This document shows, in pieces, positions 9,801-16,135 of a DNA stretch of 38,580 nucleotides (position 1 is the first letter of the stretch; every line of letters begins with the position of its first letter). The DNA comes from Pirellula sp. Lineage in GTDB: Bacteria; Planctomycetota; Planctomycetia; Pirellulales; Pirellulaceae. The stretch spans positions 1 through 38,580 of the forward strand of contig JALOQZ010000007.1 of the NCBI GenBank assembly GCA_025459245.1, in the 5' to 3' direction. Below the pieces are notes generated by a model, which saw only the letters and a program-made list of their open reading frames with translations, was not told the origin of the DNA and made no database searches. Position numbers and translations under genes: made by a program.

Positions 9801-9963
9801 CCACTCGAAAGCCATCCGGAACTTGCATGGCGGCGATCGCCTCGGCCGGAGTTTTGGGTGGACCTGGGGGGGCCGTTTGCTTGCGCGGAATGAAGTCTTG
9901 GCCGGCCGATGTGGCGGCGGTCGTCACAGCTAGAAGCAATGCAGCAAATCTCGTTCGGCGCAC
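6886..9963 (-). CDS. PVC-type dehydrogenase/heme-binding protein with HEAT-like repeats
   Basis: The 1025-residue exported protein has the characteristic planctomycete order. It starts with a signal peptide (residues 1-21), then a beta-propeller membrane-bound dehydrogenase-like domain (about 45-400) with the opening DGFRVELVASEP and a calcium-like DKDGDG loop. An alpha-helical HEAT-like region follows (about 415-800). The C-terminal c-type cytochrome domain carries CGQCH at residues 883-887 and a likely distal methionine in SLMPEG. The family is thought to oxidise sugars or alcohols in the periplasm and pass electrons to heme, but the substrate is unknown. The start is GTG, supported by AGAAGG nine bases upstream. 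It is the first gene of a probable pair with the NYN nuclease. Confidence 0.92.
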   Translation of the reverse strand: MRRTRFAALLLAVTTAATSAGQDFIPRKQTAPPGPPKTPAEAIAAMQVPDGFRVELVASEPSIQNPVAMAFDDRGRIYVTESFEYPRREPGPGRDRIKILEDKDGDGFAETVKVFAEGLNIPSGIAVGHGGVWVANAPDILFLEDTNGDDVADKQTVVVTGFGRDDTHELPNALTWGPDGALYGLNGVFNPSRVSQGGKTFEFTCALFRIDPKTRQFDLFCEGTSNPWGIAFDTEGSAFVSACVIDHLWHLTESAYYLRQGGPYPPHTFYAESIVKHKHQMAAYCGIEFLDTDAYPSSFNNKLYMGNIHGGCLNSDSIERFGATYRGKGEPDFLTANDVWFMPVAQKVGPDGCLYVLDWYDRYHCYQDANADPKGVDRGHGRLYRVVHEKRPKPRVADFDKLTDSQLVALLADPNIFNRQRAQLKLQERNVAPESETARMIQKRVFDKSLAIKTRLHALWSLVGSTRLTESMAKELLHASEPELRAWGVRTVGRQVIDTPAVRGWLESLASDSDPRVRVEVSIASPKLARAKQESAWNIQQQMKVLSHSEPDPILSRVVWQNMLPDLVREQDSVLSSMKQEGMRGEWDSLVPRFATLLLSQVNNRLEDERSQASVNNVLSAASLIAKEDSESGTRVLNALLDRVRSGEISIAAIQPLFKRWIASSDGNGMKKAPDDKAWKAWTGWEHALFQVHLALGDAQRMKLAKELVVHPDVRPEWKKQLVQVSSMLDDSILLAATEQLISELEGQREVDGGLRDTVLDLGLRPLSTEQVANLVARLPKMKGAIQSAIAERLCQRSESAEVFLKGVKEGLIRKELLSPNRIRLLAASNQPNIRTLVGQIWGSVNTESSKEREAVIQRVGNALRWDARGNAEKGWLVYDRICGQCHVMHGRGNEVGPNITSNGRGSYEQLLVSVFNPSLVIGEAYKSVTIRTKDDEIITGLLVERTDKRVVVKVQGGKEQTIAAEEIDEFKQDSKSLMPEGLENQMTPQELADLFALLTLEQKPDSKENSKIQGTPDNLHSKTR

Positions 9964-9972
9964 TTGAAAAAA

Positions 9973-9978
9973 CCTTCT
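9973..9978 (-). promoter_or_regulatory. Ribosome binding site for the PVC cytochrome gene
   Basis: On the minus strand AGAAGG lies nine bases before the GTG start at 9963. It decides in favour of this non-ATG start, because no in-frame ATG precedes the signal peptide. Confidence 0.6.
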
Positions 9979-10326
9979 GGGGGGAGGGGATGGCTGGAGA
10001 GAAATCGGGGTGAGACGAGCCTCATCGCCTATGCGAAGAAACCGGAGTCTATTTTACATTATGGAGCCGATGCCTGCTGGTCCTCGCCGAGCTAGGATCA
10101 TCGCATGCTGTGCAATTCGCTCCATTGAATCCAGCACATGTGCCAATCAGGCACAACCGTTCCTCGAGATTGTTCCCTATCGATCGAAAAGCGATTGCTC
10201 ACCGCCATTTAAGACAATCGAATTTGCATTAGAATTCCGTGGGAAATCGAAGAGCTTAGAATTTTCGTTCGATGAATCCTGAAGAATTCACATCATTCGC
10301 CCGAAGTTTGCAGCTAGCACAATGGT

Positions 10327-10399
10327 GCGGCCTGCTCTGTTGGCGTCACGCTGTGGTTTCCGTCGCGTGGTACCCACTTGGGCGCTTGGGGCAGGCCGC
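10327..10399. ncRNA. Candidate structured RNA: perfect 9-bp outer helix with internal hairpins
   Basis: GCGGCCTGC (10327-10335) and GCAGGCCGC (10391-10399) are exact reverse complements 55 bases apart. Inside, CACGC can pair with GCGTG across 13 bases, and CCC-ACTT-GGG can form a second small hairpin, giving a three-way-junction-like shape. No U-run follows on either strand, so a simple terminator is unlikely. I could not match it to a known RNA class; the SRP-RNA core GGAAGNAGC-type motif is absent. The strand and whether it is transcribed are unknown. Confidence 0.3.
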
Positions 10400-10445
10400 G
10401 CTTTCTCGAACGCTTATCACCCCCGCCCGCCGAGCAGAGCCCACC

Positions 10446-11390
10446 TTAACCTCGCTCTAGAAACGCTTTATCCGTTTCACTGAGTTCGAAAGTTAGGGCG
10501 TTGAGCAAGTCTCGAACTTGCTTCTCATTCCGCATCCCAACAATGGCACCCGTGATGGCGGGATGGCTAAGCACCCAAGCAATCGCGATCACACCTGGAT
10601 GCGTTCCAAGCCGTTGGGCTAACTCCGTGACACGCGCGGCGCTTTCTAAATTGCGAGTGAGCAAAGGCTCTTGAAAGAATGGGCTTCGACGGCGCCAATC
10701 GTCCTCTGCAAGGTTAGCGATACGCTCCCGGCTCATCGCCCCCGTTAGCATCCCTGATCCCATAGGAGAGTACGCAATGACACCAATGTTGTTTCGAAGC
10801 GCATAGGGCAGAATATCCTTCTCTACCTCCGGTCTCACCAACGAATAGGGGGGTTGAAGCGATGTGATCTTCCCCAGAGGAGCAATTCGTTCCATCTGCT
10901 CTACATTGAAATTGGATACACCAATCCAACGCACCTTCCCCTCTTTTTGCAATGCGACAAGAGTCTCCCAACCTCGCTCAATATCCGATTCTGGCTCGGG
11001 CCAATGAATCTGATAAAGATCGATCACGTCCACCTGCAATCGCTTCAGACTCGCCTCACATTCCTGGCGAATAGAAGATGGCTCTAGCGATTTGACGATT
11101 TGTCGATTCTCGTCCCAAGCTCGTTCGCACTTCGTGAACACGTAAGGCTTTGAGCCGCTCCATGAACGAAGCGCCTGAGCAACGACTTCTTCGGAATGCC
11201 CAAGCCCATAAACGGCAGCTGTGTCGATCCAATTGATTCCAGCGTCCAAAGCAGCGTGAATCGCCCGAACGGAATCTCCGTCATCCTGCTGACTCCACGA
11301 AAAGGACCAGCCAGCCCCGCCCATCGCCCAAGCTCCCACGCCGATCGAGGTAAGCTCCATATCCGAATAGCCAAGTCGTTTTGTTCGCAT
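10446..11390 (-). CDS. Aldo/keto reductase
   Basis: The 314-residue cytoplasmic NADPH-dependent oxidoreductase has an (alpha/beta)8 barrel, and the catalytic tetrad is visible: Asp56 in NWIDTAAVYG, Tyr61, Lys87 in VFTKCER and His129 in YQIHWPEP. The motif WIGVSNF and the C-terminal cofactor region AIVGMRNEKQV are standard for the family. Length is normal. Substrates of this family are broad aldehydes and ketones, so the physiological substrate is not assigned. ATG at 11390 follows AAAGAGA on the minus strand. The gene is divergent from the CorA-like gene across 230 bases, so both promoters lie in that gap. Confidence 0.93.
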   Translation of the reverse strand: MRTKRLGYSDMELTSIGVGAWAMGGAGWSFSWSQQDDGDSVRAIHAALDAGINWIDTAAVYGLGHSEEVVAQALRSWSGSKPYVFTKCERAWDENRQIVKSLEPSSIRQECEASLKRLQVDVIDLYQIHWPEPESDIERGWETLVALQKEGKVRWIGVSNFNVEQMERIAPLGKITSLQPPYSLVRPEVEKDILPYALRNNIGVIAYSPMGSGMLTGAMSRERIANLAEDDWRRRSPFFQEPLLTRNLESAARVTELAQRLGTHPGVIAIAWVLSHPAITGAIVGMRNEKQVRDLLNALTFELSETDKAFLERG

Positions 11391-11620
11391 GTATCTCTTT
11401 CGTCTTGTAGGAGGAGAAGGATGGGCCTGATGAAAATTTCATAGGAAATTCGCAAATCAGAATCCGCATGCCTTCAGCGGTTTTTGAGTATAGTCGATCG
11501 TACTTCCCGCGCCTTGGTCGCGTTAAAATGAGGCCGCTTCGTAATAGAAGACGCACCTCAGAGACACAGAGGTCTTTGTCAACCTCACTGCGGTGCGCGA
11601 ACTGATTTTGTGAGCAAACT

Positions 11621-12364
11621 ATGCAGCAATCTTCATTGATCCCCTCCAACTGGAACTCTTTTCCCGACGAGTTTCGATCAAGGCTCGGGACGTCCGTTGG
11701 TAGACAGCGGGTCATGACCGCAAATGCCCACCTTCTTATCGTCGCCCACCACCCTCCCGAAGCCGATGAGACAACGCGAAAAGGAATTCTCTTTTGGCTA
11801 GATCCTTCAGGAGAGTGGCGAGCCAGCAACGGCGATCCCGGTAAAGCCGCACTGCAAATGCACTTGGACAGGTTCTCCAAGAAACTTGATTTCTTCGAAC
11901 ATGAAGAGGCCAAGGCCCTCAAAGCCGACGATTATCTCCCCATTCTTGACGGCCTGGCACCTCTCATGCGTACGACCAAGAATTTGCTTGCCACGCTGGA
12001 GGAAGCACGCAAAGCTTTCCCCAACGCTCGTGCCATTATCGACCACCGCGACCGTGCATACGATCTCGCACGACAAGCGGAATTGCTCTACGAAGATGCG
12101 AAAAACTCGATGGATGTCGCTGTCATACGGCGTGCGGATGAGCAAGCGGCGGCAACGCATCAGATGATGGTCGCCTCGCACCGTTTCAATATGCTCGCGG
12201 CTATCTTCTTTCCCTTCGCAACTCTCGGATCGATCTTTGGTACCACGTTGACGGACAACTGGAGTTGGTCTCAAACGCCGCTCGGCTTCGTTGCCTTTCT
12301 CGTGGGCGGCGCTTTGCTGGGCAGTTGCTTGATTCAATTCGTGGCACGACCAATTTCCAAGTAA
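11621..12364 (+). CDS. CorA-like membrane protein with degenerate GMN motif
   Basis: The 247-residue protein has the C-terminal plan of CorA/ZntB cation channels: an acidic alpha-helical cytoplasmic region (about 75-185, including a long stalk-like helix), then ASHRFNMLAAIFFPFATLGSIFG leading through the first membrane helix (about 190-207), a short loop and a second helix (about 221-242). CorA proteins end the first helix with Gly-Met-Asn for ion selection; here the residues are Gly-Thr-Thr (207-209). The N-terminal domain is also shorter than in CorA. It is therefore a CorA superfamily relative with possibly changed or lost Mg2+ transport. The cytochrome-WD40 gene starts 27 bases downstream on the same strand. 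Confidence 0.7.
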   Translation: MQQSSLIPSNWNSFPDEFRSRLGTSVGRQRVMTANAHLLIVAHHPPEADETTRKGILFWLDPSGEWRASNGDPGKAALQMHLDRFSKKLDFFEHEEAKALKADDYLPILDGLAPLMRTTKNLLATLEEARKAFPNARAIIDHRDRAYDLARQAELLYEDAKNSMDVAVIRRADEQAAATHQMMVASHRFNMLAAIFFPFATLGSIFGTTLTDNWSWSQTPLGFVAFLVGGALLGSCLIQFVARPISK

Positions 12365-12391
12365 CGAAGCTATCGCTGTTCTCAAAAAGCC

Positions 12392-13819
12392 ATGATTCCA
12401 ACAACCCCAATTCCATTTGCGGCAAGATGCAGCGTCGCATGCGTTGTCGGTTGGTGCTTCCTACATGGACCTGCACTCCTCTCTCAAACTTTCGACGAGA
12501 TTGAAAAGGAAGCGACACGAATACTGCAATCGAAATGCTTCGCTTGCCACAATGAACAAACGGCTGAGGGAGGCTACAGTATCCACGATGGTCACGCTCT
12601 CTATCGCCCCGGTGACTCGAATGCGCCACCGATTGTAAATGGCAAAGCATTGGAGAGTGAACTGTGGCGTCGAATCGCATCGAGCGATGATGAGATGCGA
12701 ATGCCCAGCGATAGCGATCCTCTCCCCGAAAATGAAATTCAAATTTTGAAACGCTGGATCGAAGGTACCCCCGCATGGAGCTCCTTTAAAGACCAAAGCT
12801 TGCTAGAACGCGCTTCACCCGATCATGTCGTTCGGTTCGATAAAGCGTCTTCAGCACTGGACACTTACGGAGGTCAGCATCCTGCCTTGCTCGCTACCTT
12901 CAGTGAAAACAGAAAAAGGGTTTATGTTGCAGGCTGGGGAGAACTGCTTGTTTGGAATACAGAGACAAACGTTCTCGAAACGCGATGGACCGGATTTGGA
13001 AGACGTTTTTCGGCGATCGATTTATCGGTGGACGAAAGGTGGTTGGCTGTCTCTTCGGGGCAACCAAGTGTTTCAGGAAGCGTCTACTTGATCGATCTAG
13101 ATCATCCTACTCATGCGATGCGGGTTTGGACGACAACCGATCTGCCCCCAGCGCTCCGTTTCTCTCCCAATAGCAAAACGCTTGCGATCGGCTCGATGAC
13201 TGGGCAATTGGTTCTAGTCGATGTGCAAACCCAAAAAGTCGAGAGAGAAGAATTAGCGCACGCTGACCAAATTCTCGCCGTTGAATGGAATAACGATAGC
13301 TCCCGATGGATCACGGGCTCAAGGGATCGAACAGCACGCATTTCTGAGTATCCATCGGGTGAGCTCAAGGTCGCATTGGGAGGGCATGAACGAAGCGTCT
13401 GCGGTGTGGGATTCACTTCCCTCGGCCCCATCACACGCGATGAAACAGGCACGCTCCGGCTTTGGTCCCATGATGATTCCGGCCGTACACTCACCAAACG
13501 CAGCGATCTACCGCCGCGATTGCAGCCAATCTTCGTGCAAGAGGATCTCGTCCGTTGGCCGACAACTTCTCACTGGATGGCAGCGTCACCAACCAAAACC
13601 GTCGTAGAGGAAAAGGAAAAGGATGAGAAGGGAAATCCGAAAACAAAAACCAACTACGCTTTACAAAAACAGGACGCAGTCGATCTTCCCAACGAAGTTG
13701 TGAGTGTGCATCGGATAAACGCGAAAGGTTGGATCGGGTTGCTTACGAAAACAGGGCAGCTCCATCTAGAACAGGCAGCCGGAGGGAGCGAAATCACTCT
13801 GAAAAGACTCTACCCCTAG
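12392..13819 (+). CDS. Exported c-type cytochrome with WD40-like beta-propeller
   Basis: The 475-residue protein has an N-terminal hydrophobic stretch (about 9-30) that can act as signal or anchor. A planctomycete-type cytochrome c module (about 35-125) has CFACH at residues 49-53 and a likely axial methionine in EMRMPSD. Then a WD40-like propeller (about 150-470) shows repeats such as RFSPNSKTLAIGSMTGQLVLVD and WITGSRDRTARI. Such cytochrome-propeller proteins are common in planctomycetes, and their electron partners are mostly unknown. A highly charged insertion (VEEKEKDEKGNPKTK, about residues 405-419) lies between blades. The gene converges with the anti-sigma gene. Confidence 0.85.
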   Translation: MIPTTPIPFAARCSVACVVGWCFLHGPALLSQTFDEIEKEATRILQSKCFACHNEQTAEGGYSIHDGHALYRPGDSNAPPIVNGKALESELWRRIASSDDEMRMPSDSDPLPENEIQILKRWIEGTPAWSSFKDQSLLERASPDHVVRFDKASSALDTYGGQHPALLATFSENRKRVYVAGWGELLVWNTETNVLETRWTGFGRRFSAIDLSVDERWLAVSSGQPSVSGSVYLIDLDHPTHAMRVWTTTDLPPALRFSPNSKTLAIGSMTGQLVLVDVQTQKVEREELAHADQILAVEWNNDSSRWITGSRDRTARISEYPSGELKVALGGHERSVCGVGFTSLGPITRDETGTLRLWSHDDSGRTLTKRSDLPPRLQPIFVQEDLVRWPTTSHWMAASPTKTVVEEKEKDEKGNPKTKTNYALQKQDAVDLPNEVVSVHRINAKGWIGLLTKTGQLHLEQAAGGSEITLKRLYP

Positions 13820-13892
13820 CTGGACTTCGGGGCGATAAGCTTCTCGCGCTAAGGATCGCTCGAGCAAAGGTTGAGGCGAAAGAGGAGTGAAT

Positions 13893-15164
13893 TCAGTTCT
13901 GACGATAAAGCTTCGCTTTATCGAAAATGTACATTCGACTAATCGTTGGATCTTTAAGATCAAAGTCCTCCCGGTTTTCTGGCGGTATACGGCTGTAGGC
14001 GTCCAATATCTGCTCGCTGGAAGGACGTTGGTTTGGGGCTAAGTTATTAAAGAGGATTTGCAATTGTTCCATCGGCTTCAAACCCGACATCAAAACGATC
14101 GCATCGTCTGAAAGGTTTGCCATCAAGGGATTCACCAAGGTTGCCTGCCGCTCTTCGTCCCAGTTTCGTACCATGTACAAAAAGAAGCCATTGATCAACT
14201 TTTTGATGTCCCGCTCTTTGAACCGGGAATTGATTTCGACGATGGCGGGTTCAAGATAATTGATACTCCAATCCGTGATCGCTTGCTGATCTGCATGCGC
14301 GATAGCTTGCGTGAAATAATAGTCCGCAGCTCGGAAATAGATTCGGCCTTTGAGATGCTGAACGCGGTCTTCAAACGGCATTCCCTCCAAAGCGCGTCTC
14401 TCCGAATTGGCAAGCTGATCCATGACGAGGCCCACTAATCGAACAACCTCTTGCACCTCATCCCCGTTGGGTAGCTCTTCGATTCGATCTTCGAGCATGC
14501 GGTACTTCGTCAGGGATTCGGGATTCATGCGTTGAACGATTTCTCGCTCGCTCATCAAGTGCGCTTGCTGGGCAGGCGAGAGTTGCTGAACCCAGCTAGC
14601 AAGCTCTCGCGTTGTCGTCGGCACATTGGACGTAACACGATCCGCGTAACGGGCTTTCAAATAACGGATAACAATCTTCTCTTCGCTCAAGCGCTTGGCT
14701 ACTTCCAAGTCGTTGACGTCAACAAGTCCCGAGATATTCGCGATCAAATTCAATCTTCGCAGCTCAACTTGGTTCGAAACACCCCGAGCCAAAACACCGG
14801 CAATCCCTCCAACACAGACGGATGTCCCGATGAGAATGGCCAAGTGATATTTCTGCCAAACGACCCGCCACGGCGATGGAACAGCGATCGCTAACGAATC
14901 CTCTAGGGCGGGCGACTCCTTGACTTTCTGAATCACATGCTCGATCGTACTTTGCGTGAACCGTTGATCATGCGGAGTCTCAGGCAAATCATCGAGCAAG
15001 TCGTAGGCGCGTCGCAACTCCGCCAAACGCAACCGAAGAGACTCATCGTGTACCAGTTTCTGCTCCAACCGGCTCGATTCGACAGAACTCAACTCACCAT
15101 CCAAATAGGAAGTAAGCTGCTCGTCGATTTCGTCTGCGAATTGGGACTCGAGATTTGGATTCAT
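13893..15164 (-). CDS. Putative membrane-bound anti-sigma factor with large extracytoplasmic domain
   Basis: The 423-residue protein starts with a helical segment DEQLTSYLDGELSS (about 14-27) and a following helix pair that resemble the anti-sigma domain of zf-HC2-type factors, but the usual zinc His/Cys residues are absent. One membrane helix lies at about 107-127. About 295 residues on the far side are helical and unrecognised; they probably sense an envelope signal. Start ATG overlaps the ECF sigma stop by four bases (ATGA), the classical coupling for a sigma/anti-sigma pair. The assignment rests on this context plus the N-terminal shape, since no domain match could be run. Confidence 0.75.
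   Translation of the reverse strand: MNPNLESQFADEIDEQLTSYLDGELSSVESSRLEQKLVHDESLRLRLAELRRAYDLLDDLPETPHDQRFTQSTIEHVIQKVKESPALEDSLAIAVPSPWRVVWQKYHLAILIGTSVCVGGIAGVLARGVSNQVELRRLNLIANISGLVDVNDLEVAKRLSEEKIVIRYLKARYADRVTSNVPTTTRELASWVQQLSPAQQAHLMSEREIVQRMNPESLTKYRMLEDRIEELPNGDEVQEVVRLVGLVMDQLANSERRALEGMPFEDRVQHLKGRIYFRAADYYFTQAIAHADQQAITDWSINYLEPAIVEINSRFKERDIKKLINGFFLYMVRNWDEERQATLVNPLMANLSDDAIVLMSGLKPMEQLQILFNNLAPNQRPSSEQILDAYSRIPPENREDFDLKDPTISRMYIFDKAKLYRQN
13903..13923. terminator. Perfect 8-bp stem-loop at the convergent gene ends
   Basis: CGATAAAG, a five-base CTTCG loop and CTTTATCG form a perfect hairpin inside the last codons of the anti-sigma gene, about 85 bases past the cytochrome-WD40 stop. 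No long U-run follows, so it may be a weak transcript end or 3' stabiliser for the plus-strand message. Confidence 0.3.
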
Positions 15165-15850
15165 TCTCGCGGTGCCTCGCTATTGAATTGGGGCGTTTCA
15201 TCGGATTCCACCGGCGTTGTTCCCAAAGGTGAGCCATCCGACACGTAGGGCTCGAGGAGATTCTTCAGATTGACTCTCGCTCTGCTCAATAGTGATTTGA
15301 CAGCTTGAACACTCATTCCCATGGTATCCGAGATTTCCTGATAACTCATTCCTTCGAACTTACTCAGCATAATCGCCGTTCGCTGGCGTTCCCCCAAGGC
15401 TTGCAATGCCTGCAAGACGATATTCGACCTCTCGCTTCGATCCATCGAACGGGTGGGCTGAAATCCGCTGGGGGCTACAGCCATGTTCTCCAGCATCACG
15501 CCGGATGTCGAAGTATCGGCTCCTTTAGAGAGTTGATACTCTTTTCGGTGGGCACTGTCTCGCAAATGATTCGAGGCAATGTTGTGGGCGATTCGATAGA
15601 GCCAAGTGGTAAACTTCGCGGTGGGGGAGTATGTCTTTCTAGCCTTGAACACGCGTAGAAACACGTCCTGCGCGAGATCCTCTGCCTGCTGGGGATTGGA
15701 AACCCAACCCAACATGAAACGTATAATTTTGCCCTGATGCCGATCGATCAACATCTCAAATGCAACAGCATCATCTTCTCGAACGCGTAGCATCAAGCTT
15801 ACGTCCGGGTCGATGGCCGCCGCATCCGTCGTGTTGGTTTGGTCGCTCAA
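15161..15850 (-). CDS. RNA polymerase ECF sigma factor (RpoE-like)
   Basis: This 229-residue sigma-70 family protein has region 2 (about residues 30-100) with AEDLAQDVFLRVFKA, the core-binding and -10 reading helix, and TWLYRIAHNIASNHLR. A linker of about 45 residues follows. Region 4 (about 145-200) has ERQRTAIMLSKFEGMSYQEI and the helix-turn-helix SVQAVKSLLSRARVNLK, which reads the -35 element. No C-terminal extension domain is present. The start is TTG at 15850, chosen because the next in-frame ATG (codon 20) would leave no N-terminal tail before region 2. It is coupled to the downstream anti-sigma gene. An ECF-like promoter sequence lies upstream, so autoregulation is possible. Confidence 0.92.
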   Translation of the reverse strand: MSDQTNTTDAAAIDPDVSLMLRVREDDAVAFEMLIDRHQGKIIRFMLGWVSNPQQAEDLAQDVFLRVFKARKTYSPTAKFTTWLYRIAHNIASNHLRDSAHRKEYQLSKGADTSTSGVMLENMAVAPSGFQPTRSMDRSERSNIVLQALQALGERQRTAIMLSKFEGMSYQEISDTMGMSVQAVKSLLSRARVNLKNLLEPYVSDGSPLGTTPVESDETPQFNSEAPRE

Positions 15851-15879
15851 ATTCTCTGCTCTTGCAACTGGGGTCTAGC

Positions 15880-15908
15880 TAGAAACACGAAGGAGGGGAA
15901 AAAGTTCC
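15880..15908 (-). promoter_or_regulatory. Possible ECF-type promoter of the sigma/anti-sigma operon
   Basis: On the minus strand GGAAC (15904-15908), followed by a T-run, resembles the ECF -35 element, and TCTA (15880-15883) could be the -10. The spacing of about 21 bases is longer than the usual 15-17 after GGAACTT, so this is a weak prediction. It lies about 30 bases before the TTG start. Confidence 0.3.
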
Positions 15909-16042
15909 TGACTGGCGGCCACAACTTCCCCTTTCTCTATCATAGCAGCTTCGGTTCGCTTGTCGGGAGTCCCAAAAAACCAAGCAGCCACTCCTCCCTT
16001 GCTGCGCTTTCTCCACGATGGAAAATCTCATGCCGACACGAA

Positions 16043-16074
16043 AAAAGAGGGCTTGGTACACCAAGCCCTCTTTT
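16043..16074 (-). terminator. Strong intrinsic terminator of the VWA/STN gene
   Basis: A perfect 14-bp stem (AAAAGAGGGCTTGG paired with its complement) with a four-base loop is followed on the minus strand by a run of six T. It lies about 60 bases after the stop of the large VWA/STN gene and separates it from the sigma operon. The flanking A-run on the plus strand also makes it partly symmetric. Confidence 0.88.
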
Positions 16075-16135
16075 GAGATTTTCTACGTCGTTTTCGACTG
16101 CCGGAAGGCAATTCGATTGCTGCAGGACGATTGGC

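Larger units (their letters stand above)
9964..10445. other. 482-bp gap without a supported gene
   Basis: The gap lies between two minus-strand genes. It must hold the promoter of the PVC cytochrome gene and the 3' end of the aldo/keto reductase gene's upstream neighbourhood. The only plus-strand reading frame (10272-10460) has no family resemblance and no ribosome binding site, so I do not call it. The distinct feature is the inverted repeat at 10327-10399, listed separately. The part next to the cytochrome gene is A/T-richer around 10190-10270, but I see no convincing -35/-10 pair. Confidence 0.5.

Noticed and set aside
10327-10399. SRP RNA or tRNA in the inverted-repeat region
   Set aside because: The SRP apical motif and the tRNA T-loop are both absent; only a short 5' resemblance to SRP RNA exists.
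10272-10460. 62-codon plus-strand frame in the 482-bp gap
   Set aside because: No ribosome binding site, no similarity, and it covers the inverted repeat; a structured RNA explains the region better.
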